Assembly: GCF_014212135.1 (NCBI RefSeq)
Contig: NZ_JACJVQ010000024.1
Coordinates: 310,001 to 374,000 of the forward strand
From: Cohnella thailandensis
GTDB lineage: Bacteria > Bacillota > Bacilli > Paenibacillales > Paenibacillaceae
DNA length: 64,000 nucleotides
Direction: 5' to 3'
Under the pieces are notes generated by a model. It was not told where the DNA came from and did not search any database. It worked only from the letters and a program-made list of their open reading frames with translations. Below are positions 16,504 through 23,859 of the stretch, piece after piece. The position numbers were made by a program, and so were the translations under genes. Positions within the stretch are counted from its first letter, which is position 1, and each line of letters starts with the position of its first letter.

Positions 16504-17274
16504 TTAGTGCATCGTCATGCCGCCGGTCACGTTGATCGCTTGCCCCGTCATGTAAGAGGACAGGGGGCTCGCGAGGAACAGCACGACGTTCGCGACGTCT
16601 TCCGGTTCGGCCGTCCGCCCGAGAGGCACCTGCGACCGATCCTCCGCCAGGATCTCCTCCGCCGTCATCCCCCTCAGCATTCCGCCCTCTATGCGTTCCC
16701 GGCGCTTCATGTCGGTTTCGACGATGCCGGGGCATACCGCGTTCACCAGAATCTGCTCCTTCGCGAGCTCGATCGCCATCGTTTTGGTGAAGCCGAGCAC
16801 CGCGTGCTTCGAGGCGCAATAACTCCCCATGCAGCGGTAGCCGTTCTTCCCCGCCTGCGAAGCGATGTTGACGATCCGTCCGCCGCCGCCTTGGCGCAGC
16901 AGCTGCTTCGCCGCCGCCTGGGAGACGAGATAGACTCCCTTGGCGTTGACGTCCATCACCTTGTCCCAATCTTCCTCGCGTATATCGATCGCGTAATCCA
17001 TCGTCGAAATTCCGCTGTTGTTCACGACGAAATCGATGCGCCCGAAGGCGGCGACGGCTTCGGCGATCAGCCTCTCCGCGTCCTCCCTCTTCGTGACGTC
17101 CGCGCGGACGCGAAGCTCGCGCGGGTCGATCCGCTCGGAACCCGCGGCGCAAGCGATATCGCCGACGACGACGTTCGCTCCGGCCTTCAGGAACAGATCG
17201 GCGATTGCGCGTCCGATTCCGGTCAACCCTCCCGTGACAACCAGCGTCCGGCCCGCGAGATCAATGGTTACCAT
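16504..17274 (-). CDS. SDR family NAD(P)-dependent oxidoreductase
   Basis: A 256-aa classical short-chain dehydrogenase. The cofactor motif is GGLTGIGRA (residues 15-23), the structural motif is NNSGIS, and the catalytic Tyr/Lys are in YCASK. The C-terminal GGMTMH ending is typical of FabG-like or sugar/polyol dehydrogenases. The substrate cannot be assigned. It starts 18 bp after the luxS stop with GGGACGAG before the ATG, so it is co-transcribed with luxS. That pairing has no obvious biochemical reason. Confidence 0.88.
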   Translation of the reverse strand: MVTIDLAGRTLVVTGGLTGIGRAIADLFLKAGANVVVGDIACAAGSERIDPRELRVRADVTKREDAERLIAEAVAAFGRIDFVVNNSGISTMDYAIDIREEDWDKVMDVNAKGVYLVSQAAAKQLLRQGGGGRIVNIASQAGKNGYRCMGSYCASKHAVLGFTKTMAIELAKEQILVNAVCPGIVETDMKRRERIEGGMLRGMTAEEILAEDRSQVPLGRTAEPEDVANVVLFLASPLSSYMTGQAINVTGGMTMH

Positions 17275-17292
17275 CGGCTCTCGTCCCTTCGC

Positions 17293-17748
17293 TTAAGCAC
17301 GGAACGGGTCGTCGCTGATTCCCGCGTTCAGCACGATCTTGGCGTACTCCTGCGCGCCGAACAACGAGTGATCCTTGTAGTTGCCGCATTCCAACTCCGA
17401 AACGGCCGGCACGTAGTCCGTCTCGACGACCTTGCGCAGCACTTTCGTCAGGGCGGCAGCCACGTCGCCCGGCGCATGCTCGTCCCAGATAATCATATAA
17501 AAGCCGGTTCTGCAGCCCATCGGCGAGACGTCGATGATTCCCGGCAATTCATCCCGAAGATAGGTGGCCAGCAAATGCTCGAGCGTGTGCACGGCCGCCG
17601 TCGGCAGCGCATCCTTGTTCGGTTGCAGGAAGCGCAGGTCGTATTTCTGAATGACGCTCCCCTTCTCGTTCTTCTCGGTACCCGCCAAGCGCACGTAAGG
17701 CGCCTTGACGATCGTATGATCCAATTCGAAGCTTTCCACTTTCGCCAT
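17293..17748 (-). CDS. luxS: S-ribosylhomocysteine lyase LuxS
   Basis: A 151-aa LuxS, which splits S-ribosylhomocysteine into homocysteine and DPD (the precursor of autoinducer-2). The metal-binding motif HTLEH gives His54 and His58 with Glu57. Cys121 in LECGNY is the third metal ligand, and Cys79 in GCRTGFY is the catalytic cysteine. Length is normal. It is transcribed divergently from the methionine cassette at 18016, and the MTA/SAH nucleosidase that makes its substrate lies at the end of that cassette (23039). Together they form a methyl-cycle recycling neighbourhood. Confidence 0.97.
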   Translation of the reverse strand: MAKVESFELDHTIVKAPYVRLAGTEKNEKGSVIQKYDLRFLQPNKDALPTAAVHTLEHLLATYLRDELPGIIDVSPMGCRTGFYMIIWDEHAPGDVAAALTKVLRKVVETDYVPAVSELECGNYKDHSLFGAQEYAKIVLNAGISDDPFRA

Positions 17749-17781
17749 GTGCTGTCATCCTCTCCCATGTCATTCAAATTC

Positions 17782-17810
17782 AAAGTATCATAATCGGAAT
17801 TGTGTGTAAA
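17782..17810 (-). promoter_or_regulatory. Probable luxS promoter
   Basis: On the minus strand TTTACA (complement of 17805-17810) is followed by a 17-bp spacer and TACTTT (complement of 17782-17787), about 35 bp before the luxS start. The spacing is ideal and the hexamers moderate. Confidence 0.45.
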
Positions 17811-17913
17811 CCCTTGAATTCAACTCTCCTAACATTCTCGGCTACTATCGACAAAAGGGGAGAGACGTAGTTGTCATCCTTCCACCTAAATCCGTTTTTC
17901 TTTGTAAAATCGA

Positions 17914-17943
17914 TTGACAGATTGTCCGAACGCGCAGTAAAGT
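17914..17943 (+). promoter_or_regulatory. Probable promoter of the methionine cassette
   Basis: A perfect TTGACA at 17914-17919, an 18-bp spacer and TAAAGT at 17938-17943. Only about 70 nt separate it from the metQ start, too short for a SAM-binding S-box or T-box leader, and no such leader motif was seen. Confidence 0.5.
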
Positions 17944-18015
17944 GATGATTATTCCGTTAAATACCACTTGATTACTTGGAATTAACATTTACGCAGAAGA
18001 GGGAGAGAAACAGAA

Positions 18016-18855
18016 ATGAACAAAAAATGGTTGATCCCGGTACTTGCGCTTGTCTCCGCATCGCTGATCGCGACGGGCTGCGGCAAGTCCGATAACTCCG
18101 CCCCCGCCGGCGACGACAAGAAGACGATCCGCATCAGCTTCAACCCGGGCCCTTACAGCGACCAGTTCAAGAATGGCGTCGCTCCGTATCTCGAGAAGAA
18201 AGGCTACAAGATCGAATATACCGAGTTTACCGACGGCATTCAGCCGAACGTCGCGGTATCCAAGGGCGATATCGACGCCAACGTTTTCCAGCATTCGCTA
18301 TATCTCGAATCGATCAACGAACGCGAGAACATCGATCTGGTCGGCGTCGTCCAGGTGCCTACGCCTCCGATGGGGCTCTACTCCAAGAAGCATCAGAGCC
18401 TGGACGACCTTCCGCAGGGCGCCAAGGTCAATCTGCCGAACGAGCCCGTCAACATGCTCCGCGCGTTGAAGCTGCTCCAGGACGTCGGCTGGATCACGCT
18501 GAAGGACGACATCGATCCGCTTCAGACGTCGCTTAACGACGTCACGAGCAATCCGCACAAGATCGATTTCTACGCGACCGAGCCCGCCCAAGGACCTCGC
18601 GCGCTGCCCGACGTCGACTTCGCGGCGATTCAGGGGAACTTCGCCGTTTCGAGCGACATTCCGCTCACGTCCGCGCTGCAGCTCGAGAACATGACCGATC
18701 CGTTTACGAACATCGTGGCGGTCGACAGCAAGAACAAGGACGCGCAATTCGTCAAGGATATCATCGAAGGCTATCATTCCGAGGAATTCCAGAACTACAT
18801 CAAGTCGAACGACATCTACAAGGGGTACAGGCATCCAAGCTACTTCAAACAGTAG
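18016..18855 (+). CDS. metQ: MetQ/NlpA-family methionine-binding lipoprotein
   Basis: A 279-aa lipoprotein with a signal peptide ending IATGC (Cys22), followed by an NlpA-family binding fold (FNPGPYSDQFK, then VAVSKGDIDANVFQHSLYLE). It delivers methionine or a related amino acid or thioether compound to MetN/MetI. GAGGGAGAG precedes the ATG. It is first in the cassette and is separated from the rest by a terminator-like hairpin. That arrangement usually makes the binding protein more abundant than the transporter. The family includes non-methionine binders, so ligand identity is inferred from metNI. Confidence 0.88.
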   Translation: MNKKWLIPVLALVSASLIATGCGKSDNSAPAGDDKKTIRISFNPGPYSDQFKNGVAPYLEKKGYKIEYTEFTDGIQPNVAVSKGDIDANVFQHSLYLESINERENIDLVGVVQVPTPPMGLYSKKHQSLDDLPQGAKVNLPNEPVNMLRALKLLQDVGWITLKDDIDPLQTSLNDVTSNPHKIDFYATEPAQGPRALPDVDFAAIQGNFAVSSDIPLTSALQLENMTDPFTNIVAVDSKNKDAQFVKDIIEGYHSEEFQNYIKSNDIYKGYRHPSYFKQ

Positions 18856-18884
18856 ATGATTGCGTCGTCCGAAGCGAGAAGCGG

Positions 18885-18923
18885 ATGATCTGTCATTCCT
18901 CCCGGATGGCAGATCATTTCTTT
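18885..18923 (+). terminator. Partial terminator after metQ
   Basis: ATGATCTG pairs with CAGATCAT around a 17-nt loop and is followed by TTTCTTT. Because it overlaps an upstream in-frame ATG at 18885, that ATG is an unlikely start for the aminotransferase. The hairpin probably attenuates transcription into the downstream genes. Confidence 0.65.
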
Positions 18924-18959
18924 GCCCGTGCCAATCCAGAACAGAAGGACGTGTCGACC

Positions 18960-20159
18960 GTGCCAGACTTCAAACCTTCCAATATCGTCAAGCGGCTTCC
19001 GGAAAATTACTTCAGCGGGATCGACGACGCCGTCTCCGAGTACGTTCGCCAAGGCGTCGACGTCATCAACCTGGCGAACGGCAATCCGGATAGGCCGACG
19101 CCGGAGCCGATCGTCGAAGCTCTGGGCGAAGCCGCCCGCAAGAAGGAAAATCAAGGCTATTCGCCCTTCTACGGGAAGAGCTCCGCGCGCGAAGCCGTCG
19201 CTCGGTTCTACGCCCGCGAATATGGCGTCGAGCTGGACCCGGACTCGGAAGTCGCCGTCTTCCACGGCTCGGCCATCGGCGTCGTCGGCATTCCGCAGGC
19301 GCTGCTCAATCCCGGCGACGTCCTGTTGACGACCGATCCGTGCTATCCCCAGTACCGAAGCGCGGCGGAGCTCGCCGGCGCGCGCTTCCACGCGATTCCT
19401 GTGCGCGAGGAAGACGGCTTCCTGCCCGACTTCCGGACGGTGCCGGAGGAGGTCGCGAACCGCGTCAAGCTGCTGATGCTGAACTACCCGAACAACCCGA
19501 CCGGCGCGACCGCCACCCGCGAGTTCTTCGCGGACAGTCTGGTGTTCGCCGCCAAGCACGGGTTCCCGGTGCTGAACGACTTCGCCTACGGCGCGCTCGG
19601 CTTCGACGGCCGTCGGCCGATCAGCCTGCTGCAGCTGCCGGACGCGAAGGAGTACGCCGTCGAGACCTACACCTTGTCCAAGACTTACAACATGGCGGGC
19701 TGGCGCTTCGGCTTCGCGGTCGGCAACGCTTCGGTCATCGGCGCCTTGAAGCATTACCATACCCACGCCTACAGCACCGTCTTCGGAGCGGTGCAGGATG
19801 CCGCCGCCGCGGCGCTGCTCGGCCCGCAAGAGCCGGTGCGGGAGCTGGCCCGGCTGTACGAGGCGAGGCGGGATCGGCTCGTCCGCGAGATGAAGGCGAT
19901 CGGCTGGGACGTCGCCGCGCCGCAGGGAACTTTTTTCGCATGGCTGCGAATCCCGGACTCCTTCGAGGATTCGGAGTCCTTCGCGCGGCTGCTGCTCGAG
20001 CGAGCGCATGTGGCCGTCGCGCCGGGGCGCGGCTTCGGCGAACAAGGCGCGCGGTACGTGCGCGTCAATCTGCTGAACGGAGAGGAACGAATCCGGGAAG
20101 CCGCCGCGAGGCTGGCCCGGACGGGCCTGTTCGCGAAGACGGGAGGGCATGGGGCATGA
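18960..20159 (+). CDS. PLP-dependent class I/II aminotransferase
   Basis: A 399-aa fold-type I aminotransferase. The PLP lysine is Lys241 in TLSKTYNMAGWRFGF, with NYPNNPTG and the C-terminal Arg in YVRVNLL binding cofactor and carboxylate. The GTG at 18960 is chosen because AGAAGGA lies ahead and the fold begins with VPDFKPSN. The longer frame from 18885 starts inside the metQ terminator. It overlaps metN by ATGA. In this setting it may transaminate methionine or a methylthio keto acid (inference). It resembles MalY/YbdL-like and LL-DAP-type enzymes, so specificity is open. Confidence 0.88.
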   Translation: MPDFKPSNIVKRLPENYFSGIDDAVSEYVRQGVDVINLANGNPDRPTPEPIVEALGEAARKKENQGYSPFYGKSSAREAVARFYAREYGVELDPDSEVAVFHGSAIGVVGIPQALLNPGDVLLTTDPCYPQYRSAAELAGARFHAIPVREEDGFLPDFRTVPEEVANRVKLLMLNYPNNPTGATATREFFADSLVFAAKHGFPVLNDFAYGALGFDGRRPISLLQLPDAKEYAVETYTLSKTYNMAGWRFGFAVGNASVIGALKHYHTHAYSTVFGAVQDAAAAALLGPQEPVRELARLYEARRDRLVREMKAIGWDVAAPQGTFFAWLRIPDSFEDSESFARLLLERAHVAVAPGRGFGEQGARYVRVNLLNGEERIREAAARLARTGLFAKTGGHGA

Positions 20160-21178
20160 TCGAGATCCTGGACGTGCGCAAGACGTTCACGCGGGGAGGC
20201 TTAACCCACGAAGCGCTGAAGGGGGTAACCCTTCGCGTCGGGAAGGGCGACATCTACGGAATCATCGGCACGAGCGGGGCCGGCAAGAGCACCTTGATCC
20301 GGCTGGTCAACGCGCTGGAGAAGCCGACTTCCGGCCGGGTGCTCGTCGAGGGGCAGCCGCTCGACGGACGCGGCGAACGGGAGCTCCGCGCCGCGAAGAA
20401 GAAGATCGGCATGGTGTTCCAGCACTTCAATCTGCTCGAATCGAAGACTGTCTTCGACAACGTGGCGATTCCGCTCGTGTTGGATGGAAAAGGCAAGAAA
20501 GAGATCCGAGAGCGAGTGCTGGAGCTACTGGCATACGTCGGGCTGTCCGACAAGGCGAAGAGCTATCCTAAGGAGCTGTCCGGGGGCCAGAAGCAGCGGG
20601 TCGGCATCGCGCGGGCGCTCGCCAACAACCCGACGATCCTGCTCTGCGACGAGGCGACGTCCGCGCTCGACCCGCAGACGACGCAGTCGATCCTTGCCCT
20701 GCTCAAGCGGATCAACGAGGAATTCGATATCACGATCCTGATCGTCACGCACGAGATGGCCGTCATCCAGCAGATCTGCAACAAGGTCGCCGTCATGCAG
20801 AACGGGGAGATTATCGAGCAGGGCTACGTACTGAACGTGTTCGGCCGGCCGGAGCATCCGACGACCGAGAATTTCGTGCGCACGGTCATACGGAACACGA
20901 TTCCGGGCAGCGTGCTGAACGACTTGAACCGGGATCGCCCGGGACGGGTGTTCAAGCTCGAATTCGTCGGCGACTCCGCGTCCCAGCCGATCATCAGCCG
21001 GCTCGTCCGCAGCTTCGACGTGGAGATCAACATCCTGTTCGCCAACATGACGGAAGTGCAACAGACGACTCTCGGCAACATGACTCTGCAGATCGTCGGC
21101 GCCGATCGCGAGATCGAAGGGGCGATCGCCTTCCTGAAGGAGCAAGTCGACCGCATCGAGGAGGTAGAAGCGATATGA
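20156..21178 (+). CDS. metN: Methionine ABC transporter ATPase
   Basis: A 340-aa MetN. Walker A is GTSGAGKST (about residues 37-46), signature LSGGQKQR (about 141-148), Walker B ILLCDEATSALD (about 161-172). The C-terminal NIL/ACT-like regulatory domain (about 265-340) in known MetN proteins binds methionine and inhibits transport. It couples ATP hydrolysis to uptake through MetI. Start and stop both overlap neighbours by ATGA, so expression is tightly coupled. Confidence 0.95.
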   Translation: MIEILDVRKTFTRGGLTHEALKGVTLRVGKGDIYGIIGTSGAGKSTLIRLVNALEKPTSGRVLVEGQPLDGRGERELRAAKKKIGMVFQHFNLLESKTVFDNVAIPLVLDGKGKKEIRERVLELLAYVGLSDKAKSYPKELSGGQKQRVGIARALANNPTILLCDEATSALDPQTTQSILALLKRINEEFDITILIVTHEMAVIQQICNKVAVMQNGEIIEQGYVLNVFGRPEHPTTENFVRTVIRNTIPGSVLNDLNRDRPGRVFKLEFVGDSASQPIISRLVRSFDVEINILFANMTEVQQTTLGNMTLQIVGADREIEGAIAFLKEQVDRIEEVEAI

Positions 21179-21840
21179 ACATCGATACGATTATCACGTC
21201 GGAGCAGTTGATCCGGGCGGTGAACGAGACGCTTCGGATGGTCGGGTTCTCCTTGCTGTTCGGCGCGCTGCTCGGAATCCCGATCGGCATTCTGCTCGTC
21301 GTCACGCGGCCCGGCGGATTGCTCGAGAACCGGCTCGTCTACCGCATCATGAACCCGGTCATCAATATCGTGCGTTCCTTGCCGTTCATCATTCTGCTCG
21401 TCGCCATTCTTCCGTTCACGCGTTGGCTCGTGGATACTTCTATCGGCACGACCGCCGCGATCGTCCCGCTCGTGCTCTACGTCGCTCCCTATATCGGAAG
21501 GCTCGTGGAGAATTCTTTGCTCGAGGTCAATCCCGGCATTCTGGAGGCCGCGCAGGCGATGGGAGCCAAGCCTTGGCAGGTCATCTGGCACTTCATGCTG
21601 CCGGAGGCGTTCGGCTCGCTGATTCTGACGATGACGACCGCCACGATCGGGCTGATCGGCGCGACCGCCATGGCGGGCACGGTAGGCGGCGGGGGGCTAG
21701 GCGACCTTGCCATCTCCTACGGCTACCAGCGGTTCGACACGTTCGCCGTCGTCATAACGGTCTTGCTGCTCGTTATCTTCGTGCAGGGCATCCAGTCGGC
21801 CGGCAATGCCCTAGCTCGCAGAGCGAGGAGAGAGCGATAA
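21175..21840 (+). CDS. metI: Methionine ABC transporter permease
   Basis: A 221-aa inner-membrane permease with five predicted helices and the ATPase-docking loop EAAQAMGAKPWQVIWHFMLP. Length is typical for MetI. It overlaps metN by ATGA and the dehydrogenase gene by TAATG. Confidence 0.95.
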   Translation: MNIDTIITSEQLIRAVNETLRMVGFSLLFGALLGIPIGILLVVTRPGGLLENRLVYRIMNPVINIVRSLPFIILLVAILPFTRWLVDTSIGTTAAIVPLVLYVAPYIGRLVENSLLEVNPGILEAAQAMGAKPWQVIWHFMLPEAFGSLILTMTTATIGLIGATAMAGTVGGGGLGDLAISYGYQRFDTFAVVITVLLLVIFVQGIQSAGNALARRARRER

Positions 21841-23042
21841 TGGCCTTCGACATGACGGTGCGCGGCGCGCCTCAATCCTACGTCTTCCGTCCGGGATGCT
21901 GGGAAGAGCTCGGCCCGAGATTGGCCGAGCTCGGCATCGGGCGCGCCTTGGTCGTGCACGGCGGCGACTCGTGGCGGGCGGCCGCCCCGCGGTTCCCGGA
22001 GGCGGGGCGCGCCGAATTCCGGTTCGAGCGCTATGGCGGCGAATGCACCAGCGAGGAGCGGGACAGGCTGGCCCGCATCGCCTTCGAAGAGCGCTCGGAA
22101 GCGATTATCGGAGTCGGAGGGGGGAAGCTCTCCGACCTAGCGAAGGCGGTCGCGGGCCGGCTGAAGCTGCCCGTCGTGCTCCTTCCGACGCTTGCGGCCA
22201 CTTGCTCGGCTTGGACGCCTCTAAGCATCATGTACGACCGGAACGGAGCGATGGTCGCCTATGAGATCCATCCCCGAGCGAACGCTCTCGTCTTGCTCGA
22301 TCCGCTTGTCCTGCTGAATTCCCCGCCCGAGCTTCTCGCGGCCGGAATCGGCGATACGCTGGCCAAGTGGTACGAGGCCGACGTCATTCTCTCGCGCATT
22401 CCGAATCCGTCCGTCGAGTTGACGGTTGCCTCCTTCGCCGCCCGAACGTGCAGGGACAACCTGCTTCGCGACGGGGAAGCGGCGCTCGCGGCGCTGGCCG
22501 CCGGAGAATTCGACGACGCGTTCGCGCGGGTCGTCGAGACCGTCGTGCTCGCCGCCGGCATGGTTGGCGGGTTCGGCGACCGGTACGCCCGCACGGCCGG
22601 GGCCCACTCCGTCCACGACGGATTGACGATTCTGCCGGAAGCCCACGCGGTCCGCCATGGCTCGAAGGTGGCTTACGGCATTCTCGTCCAGCTCGCGCTG
22701 GAGGAGCGATGGGCGGAGATCGACTCGCTTCTGCCGTTCTACGGGCGAGTCGGCTTGCCCGCCAGCCTGCGGGAGATGGGCCTCGGTTCCGTGTCGGATG
22801 AGCGGCTGCGGGCCGTCGCCGATCGTACGGTCGAGGGGGACGCCTCCATCCATCTGCTGCCCGGCGACATAACGGCGGAACGAGTGCTGGACGCCATGCG
22901 CCGCCTGGAGGCGGTTACGAGCTTCGAAGCTGAGCCAACCCGGGCTTCGACCTTCCGGCCCTCCGAATCCCAGACTGCCGCATCCGAGAAAAAGCCAGCC
23001 CGAATCACGGGCGAAGGAGACTTTAGAGGAGACTTTATATGA
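21840..23042 (+). CDS. Iron-containing alcohol/glycerol dehydrogenase-like protein
   Basis: A 400-aa member of the GldA/iron-ADH superfamily. The nucleotide loop GVGGGKLSDLAKAVA is near residues 98-112. Metal-binding histidines are plausible in HSVHDGLT and EAHAVRHGSKVAYG, as is Asp in GIGDTLAKWYE. It probably reduces an aldehyde or ketone (or oxidises a polyol) with NAD(P)H. The TAATG overlap with metI and ATGA overlap with the nucleosidase place it inside the methionine/MTA operon. One inference is reduction of a methylthio-aldehyde made from MTA salvage. The C-terminal 45 residues are low-complexity and look unstructured. Confidence 0.85.
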   Translation: MAFDMTVRGAPQSYVFRPGCWEELGPRLAELGIGRALVVHGGDSWRAAAPRFPEAGRAEFRFERYGGECTSEERDRLARIAFEERSEAIIGVGGGKLSDLAKAVAGRLKLPVVLLPTLAATCSAWTPLSIMYDRNGAMVAYEIHPRANALVLLDPLVLLNSPPELLAAGIGDTLAKWYEADVILSRIPNPSVELTVASFAARTCRDNLLRDGEAALAALAAGEFDDAFARVVETVVLAAGMVGGFGDRYARTAGAHSVHDGLTILPEAHAVRHGSKVAYGILVQLALEERWAEIDSLLPFYGRVGLPASLREMGLGSVSDERLRAVADRTVEGDASIHLLPGDITAERVLDAMRRLEAVTSFEAEPTRASTFRPSESQTAASEKKPARITGEGDFRGDFI

Positions 23043-23767
23043 AGCTAGCGATAATCGCTCCCATGGAAGAAGAGGCTGCCGCGTTCAAGCCGCGACTCGC
23101 GAATTTGCGCCGGACGGGCGACGGGGAGGTCCCGATCTACGTCGGCGAATTAAACGGAGCCGAGGCCGTGCTGCTGCAGTGCGGCATCGGCAAAGCGAAC
23201 GCGGCCTGGACGACGGCGCTTCTCGTCGAGCGCTATCGCCCGGACGCGATCCTGCACTGCGGCGTGGCCGGGGGATTGAACCCGGAGCTCCGCGTGGGCG
23301 ATACCGTCCTTGCGACCGAGCTCGTCTACAGCGACGTCGACGCGACCGCCTTCGGTTACGCCTACGGCCAGGTGCCGCAGATGCCGGCCGGCTATCCGGC
23401 CGATGAACGGCTGCTCGGCATCGCCCGTCGGGCGGTCGCCGAGGCTCCGCTCGAGGGCGCGATCGCGAGCGGCCTCGTAACGACGGCCGACTCGTTCGTG
23501 AACCGCCCGAGCTTGGCCGCCTCGATTCGTTCTCTCTTCCCGAACGCCCAAGCAACCGATATGGAAGGCGCGGCCGTTGCCCAGACCGCCTACCGGTTAG
23601 GCGTCCCGTGCCTCATCGTTCGATCGCTCTCGGATCTCGCGGGCGAAGATGCCAAAACGACGTATCAGTCGAACGTCGATCTGGCGTCCGAACGCGCGGC
23701 GGCCGTCGCGGAGGCGATCGCCCTAGCCTGGCTGCGCGCGGAAGCCGGCGGATTGGCATTGCGTTAA
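23039..23767 (+). CDS. mtnN: 5'-methylthioadenosine/SAH nucleosidase
   Basis: A 242-aa purine nucleosidase that hydrolyses MTA and S-adenosylhomocysteine to adenine plus the thioribose. Seen in the sequence: PMEEEAA (catalytic Glu near residue 11), CGIGKANAAWTT, CGVAGGL, ATDMEGAAVAQ (ribose-binding Glu) and RSLSDLA (catalytic Asp). It overlaps the dehydrogenase by ATGA and is the last gene of the cassette. Its SAH product feeds LuxS, encoded nearby. MtnN-family enzymes also act on aminodeoxyfutalosine in some bacteria, but no menaquinone genes are here. Confidence 0.93.
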   Translation: MKLAIIAPMEEEAAAFKPRLANLRRTGDGEVPIYVGELNGAEAVLLQCGIGKANAAWTTALLVERYRPDAILHCGVAGGLNPELRVGDTVLATELVYSDVDATAFGYAYGQVPQMPAGYPADERLLGIARRAVAEAPLEGAIASGLVTTADSFVNRPSLAASIRSLFPNAQATDMEGAAVAQTAYRLGVPCLIVRSLSDLAGEDAKTTYQSNVDLASERAAAVAEAIALAWLRAEAGGLALR

Positions 23768-23771
23768 CAAA

Positions 23772-23785
23772 GGAAAGCGTTGACA
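23772..23785 (+). promoter_or_regulatory. cre-like site over the efflux-pump -35
   Basis: GGAAAGCGTTGACA matches the CcpA operator consensus at 13 of 14 positions and contains the whole -35 hexamer TTGACA, so binding would block RNA polymerase. Confidence 0.45.
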
Positions 23786-23808
23786 AGATTAGGAGACATC
23801 TCGATAAT
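23780..23808 (+). promoter_or_regulatory. Promoter of the MFS efflux gene
   Basis: Perfect TTGACA at 23780-23785, a 17-bp spacer and GATAAT at 23803-23808. It lies about 50 bp before the ATG at 23860. Confidence 0.65.
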
Positions 23809-23841
23809 AGGAAGGCACTGTATCTCTATCTCTATTATCGA
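23801..23841. promoter_or_regulatory. 10-bp inverted repeat overlapping the -10
   Basis: TCGATAATAG (23801-23810) is the exact reverse complement of CTATTATCGA (23832-23841). Arm centres are 31 bp apart, about three helical turns. The left arm covers the -10 hexamer. This suggests a repressor operator (TetR/MarR-type control is common for such pumps) or a hairpin in the leader. Confidence 0.55.
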
Positions 23842-23859
23842 AAAGAGGCTTTACTCTCC

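Noticed and set aside
17820..18015. SAM riboswitch or T-box before metQ
   Set aside because: The leader is only about 70 nt from the likely promoter, and no S-box or T-box core sequence was seen.
18885..18959. Upstream ATG for the aminotransferase
   Set aside because: It lies in the metQ terminator hairpin, has no ribosome site, and the added residues do not match the family start.
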